Assembly: GCF_000428985.1 (NCBI RefSeq)
Contig: NZ_AUAZ01000010.1
Span: 62,001 to 126,000 of the forward strand
Source: Marinobacterium litorale DSM 23545
Lineage (GTDB): Bacteria; Pseudomonadota; Gammaproteobacteria; Pseudomonadales; Balneatricaceae
Direction: 5' to 3'
Length of the DNA: 64,000 nucleotides
The notes under the pieces were generated by a model that made no database searches, was not told the origin of the DNA, and worked only from the letters and a program-made list of their open reading frames with translations. The position numbers and the translations under genes are program-made. This document shows positions 62,923 to 64,000 of the stretch, piece by piece (within the stretch, counting starts at the first letter, position 1; the number at the start of each line of letters is the position of its first letter).

Positions 62923-64000
62923 TCAGGCCTTGACCGTTTGACCGACTGATTCGGCCTCATGATGGTAGCGACCGGTATGCAGGCTGCTCGGGCCCTTGCG
63001 GGCAAACTTGATCATCAGGTACATCTCGATGATCGCCAATAGCGTGTAGAAACCGACGAAGGCGATGAGACTGCCGATCAGGTCCGCTTCCGTGAGGCTG
63101 GATGTGGCGATATGGGTCGGTAGAACCTCACCAATCGCCCAGGGCTGGCGACCGAACTCGGCGACGAACCAGCCCATCTCGGAAGCGATCCAGGGGACCG
63201 GCAGACTGTACAGTGCCATCCTCTGCAGCCAGGGCTTGTGGAAGGCGGTGCGCCGTGCGGTAAACAGGAATGAGAGCCCGAACACCAGCAGCATCCAGAA
63301 CCCACAGGCGACCATGATGCGGAAAGTCCAGAACATGGGGCCCACGGCAGGTATGGTGTCGCGCGCCGCTGCTTGAATCTGCTCCTCGGTTGCATCCACC
63401 ACTTCCGGTGTGTATTTCTTCAGCAGCAGGCCGTAACCCAAGTCATTTTTGACCGCATCGAACTGTGCTTTCAGTTCATCGGTTTCCTCGCCCTGGCGCA
63501 GGCGTTGTAACAGGCCATATGCATCCATCCCGTTACGTATGCGGCCTTCATGCTCAGAGATCAGGTCCTTGATGCCGGTAACCTCCTCGGTAATGGAGCG
63601 AGTGGCAATCAGGCCCAGTACATAGGGAACCCGAATGGCATAGTCGGTTTGCATGTTCTCGCTATCCGGTATGCCTACCAGCGTGAATGCAGCCGGTGCC
63701 TCATGGGTATCCCACTCGGCTTCAATGGCTGCGAGTTTGGTTTTCTGGACGTCGCCAATCTCATAACCGGATTCGTCGCCGAGAAGAATGACGGAAAGGA
63801 CCGAAGCGAGGCCAAAAGCGGACGCGATCGCAAAGGAGCGACGCGCAAAGGCCAGATCCCGCCCCTTGAGCATATACCAGGCGCTGATGCTGAGCACGAA
63901 CATGGCGGCGGTGCAGTAGCCGGCAGACACGGTATGGACAAACTTCACCTGGGCCACGGGATTGAAGTAGACGTCGGCAAAACTGGTCATCTCCATGCGC
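62923..64000 (-). CDS. cydA: Cytochrome bd ubiquinol oxidase subunit I, C-terminal part
   Basis: The gene runs off the right edge; about 359 codons of a usual 520-530 are seen. It contains the long Q-loop (about 90-190 of the visible part, with [43 protein letters not shown]), so it is the L-type form as in E. coli, and the haem ligand region [20 protein letters not shown]. It reduces oxygen using quinol. The promoter and start are outside the window. Confidence 0.97.
   Translation of the reverse strand, partial: RMEMTSFADVYFNPVAQVKFVHTVSAGYCTAAMFVLSISAWYMLKGRDLAFARRSFAIASAFGLASVLSVILLGDESGYEIGDVQKTKLAAIEAEWDTHEAPAAFTLVGIPDSENMQTDYAIRVPYVLGLIATRSITEEVTGIKDLISEHEGRIRNGMDAYGLLQRLRQGEETDELKAQFDAVKNDLGYGLLLKKYTPEVVDATEEQIQAAARDTIPAVGPMFWTFRIMVACGFWMLLVFGLSFLFTARRTAFHKPWLQRMALYSLPVPWIASEMGWFVAEFGRQPWAIGEVLPTHIATSSLTEADLIGSLIAFVGFYTLLAIIEMYLMIKFARKGPSSLHTGRYHHEAESVGQTVKA

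Noticed and set aside
62196-62933. 245-residue plus-strand frame
   Set aside because: Antisense to cydB, Gln/Gly/Asp-rich, no start site.

Overview
The window looks like chromosome from a free-living, probably marine, GC-rich Gammaproteobacterium, possibly Oceanospirillaceae/Marinobacterium-like. The evidence is gammaproteobacterial housekeeping genes (class II pyrC, ttcA, UPF0149/ygfB, recQ, cydABX, trpR), very many c-di-GMP proteins, and TAT/polyamine-type ABC transport. The genus is inference. Gene density is high and most starts have a visible ribosome binding site. There is no CRISPR array, rRNA operon, intact prophage or IS element.

Layout. 1-4.1 kb: the end of a GDSL esterase, a YtoQ protein, small unknown genes, pyrC, and a NifX/NifB-type cofactor-binding protein behind a good FNR/Anr-type promoter. 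4.3-14.7 kb: an SBP-PAS-GGDEF-EAL receptor; a polyamine-type ABC operon ending in an Asp/Glu-hydantoin racemase; a divergent GntR regulator with three identical-type operators in the shared region; a PAS-PAS-GGDEF cyclase; and the decayed tail of a chemoreceptor. 14.7-17.1 kb: a trpR-trpE-trpG operon with no tryptophan codon, an apparently leaderless trpR start and an operator-like palindrome. 17.2-44.5 kb: a signalling block with two tandem hybrid histidine kinases (the second ending in REC-GGDEF), a periplasmic binding protein overlapping a membrane GGDEF-EAL gene, further GGDEF/EAL proteins with GAF, Cache, CZB-like or 7TM sensors, folD, DUF3422, CorA and a Ca/Na exchanger. A tRNA-Ser(GGA) sits at 42.27 kb with a duplicated 3' end 133 bp downstream. 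44.5-48.7 kb: a DUF4214 protein with a DDDS tandem repeat, a chemoreceptor-like transducer paired with a separate NIT-like protein, and a PEBP protein. 48.8-53.5 kb: a 59-residue PLDc_N protein, glpK-glpD, and a divergent ROK sugar kinase plus cupin. 53.5-64 kb: UPF0149, recQ-yqaA-metzincin-like protease, a CZB chemoreceptor, ttcA, a flavin reductase, and cydA(partial)-cydB-cydX.

How it fits together. Eight proteins carry GGDEF-type domains within about 40 kb. By motif, three are cyclases only, three have intact GGDEF plus EAL, and two have dead cyclase sites with apparently usable EAL/EVL sites. Each has a different sensor: amino-acid-type SBP, PAS, Cache, GAF, a periplasmic-protein partner, 7TMR-DISM, or a kinase phosphorelay. 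Together with the chemoreceptor-like proteins, this suggests a hub coupling nutrients, redox/metal state and tryptophan/glycerol metabolism to motility-biofilm decisions. That integration is inference; domains and gene order are read directly.
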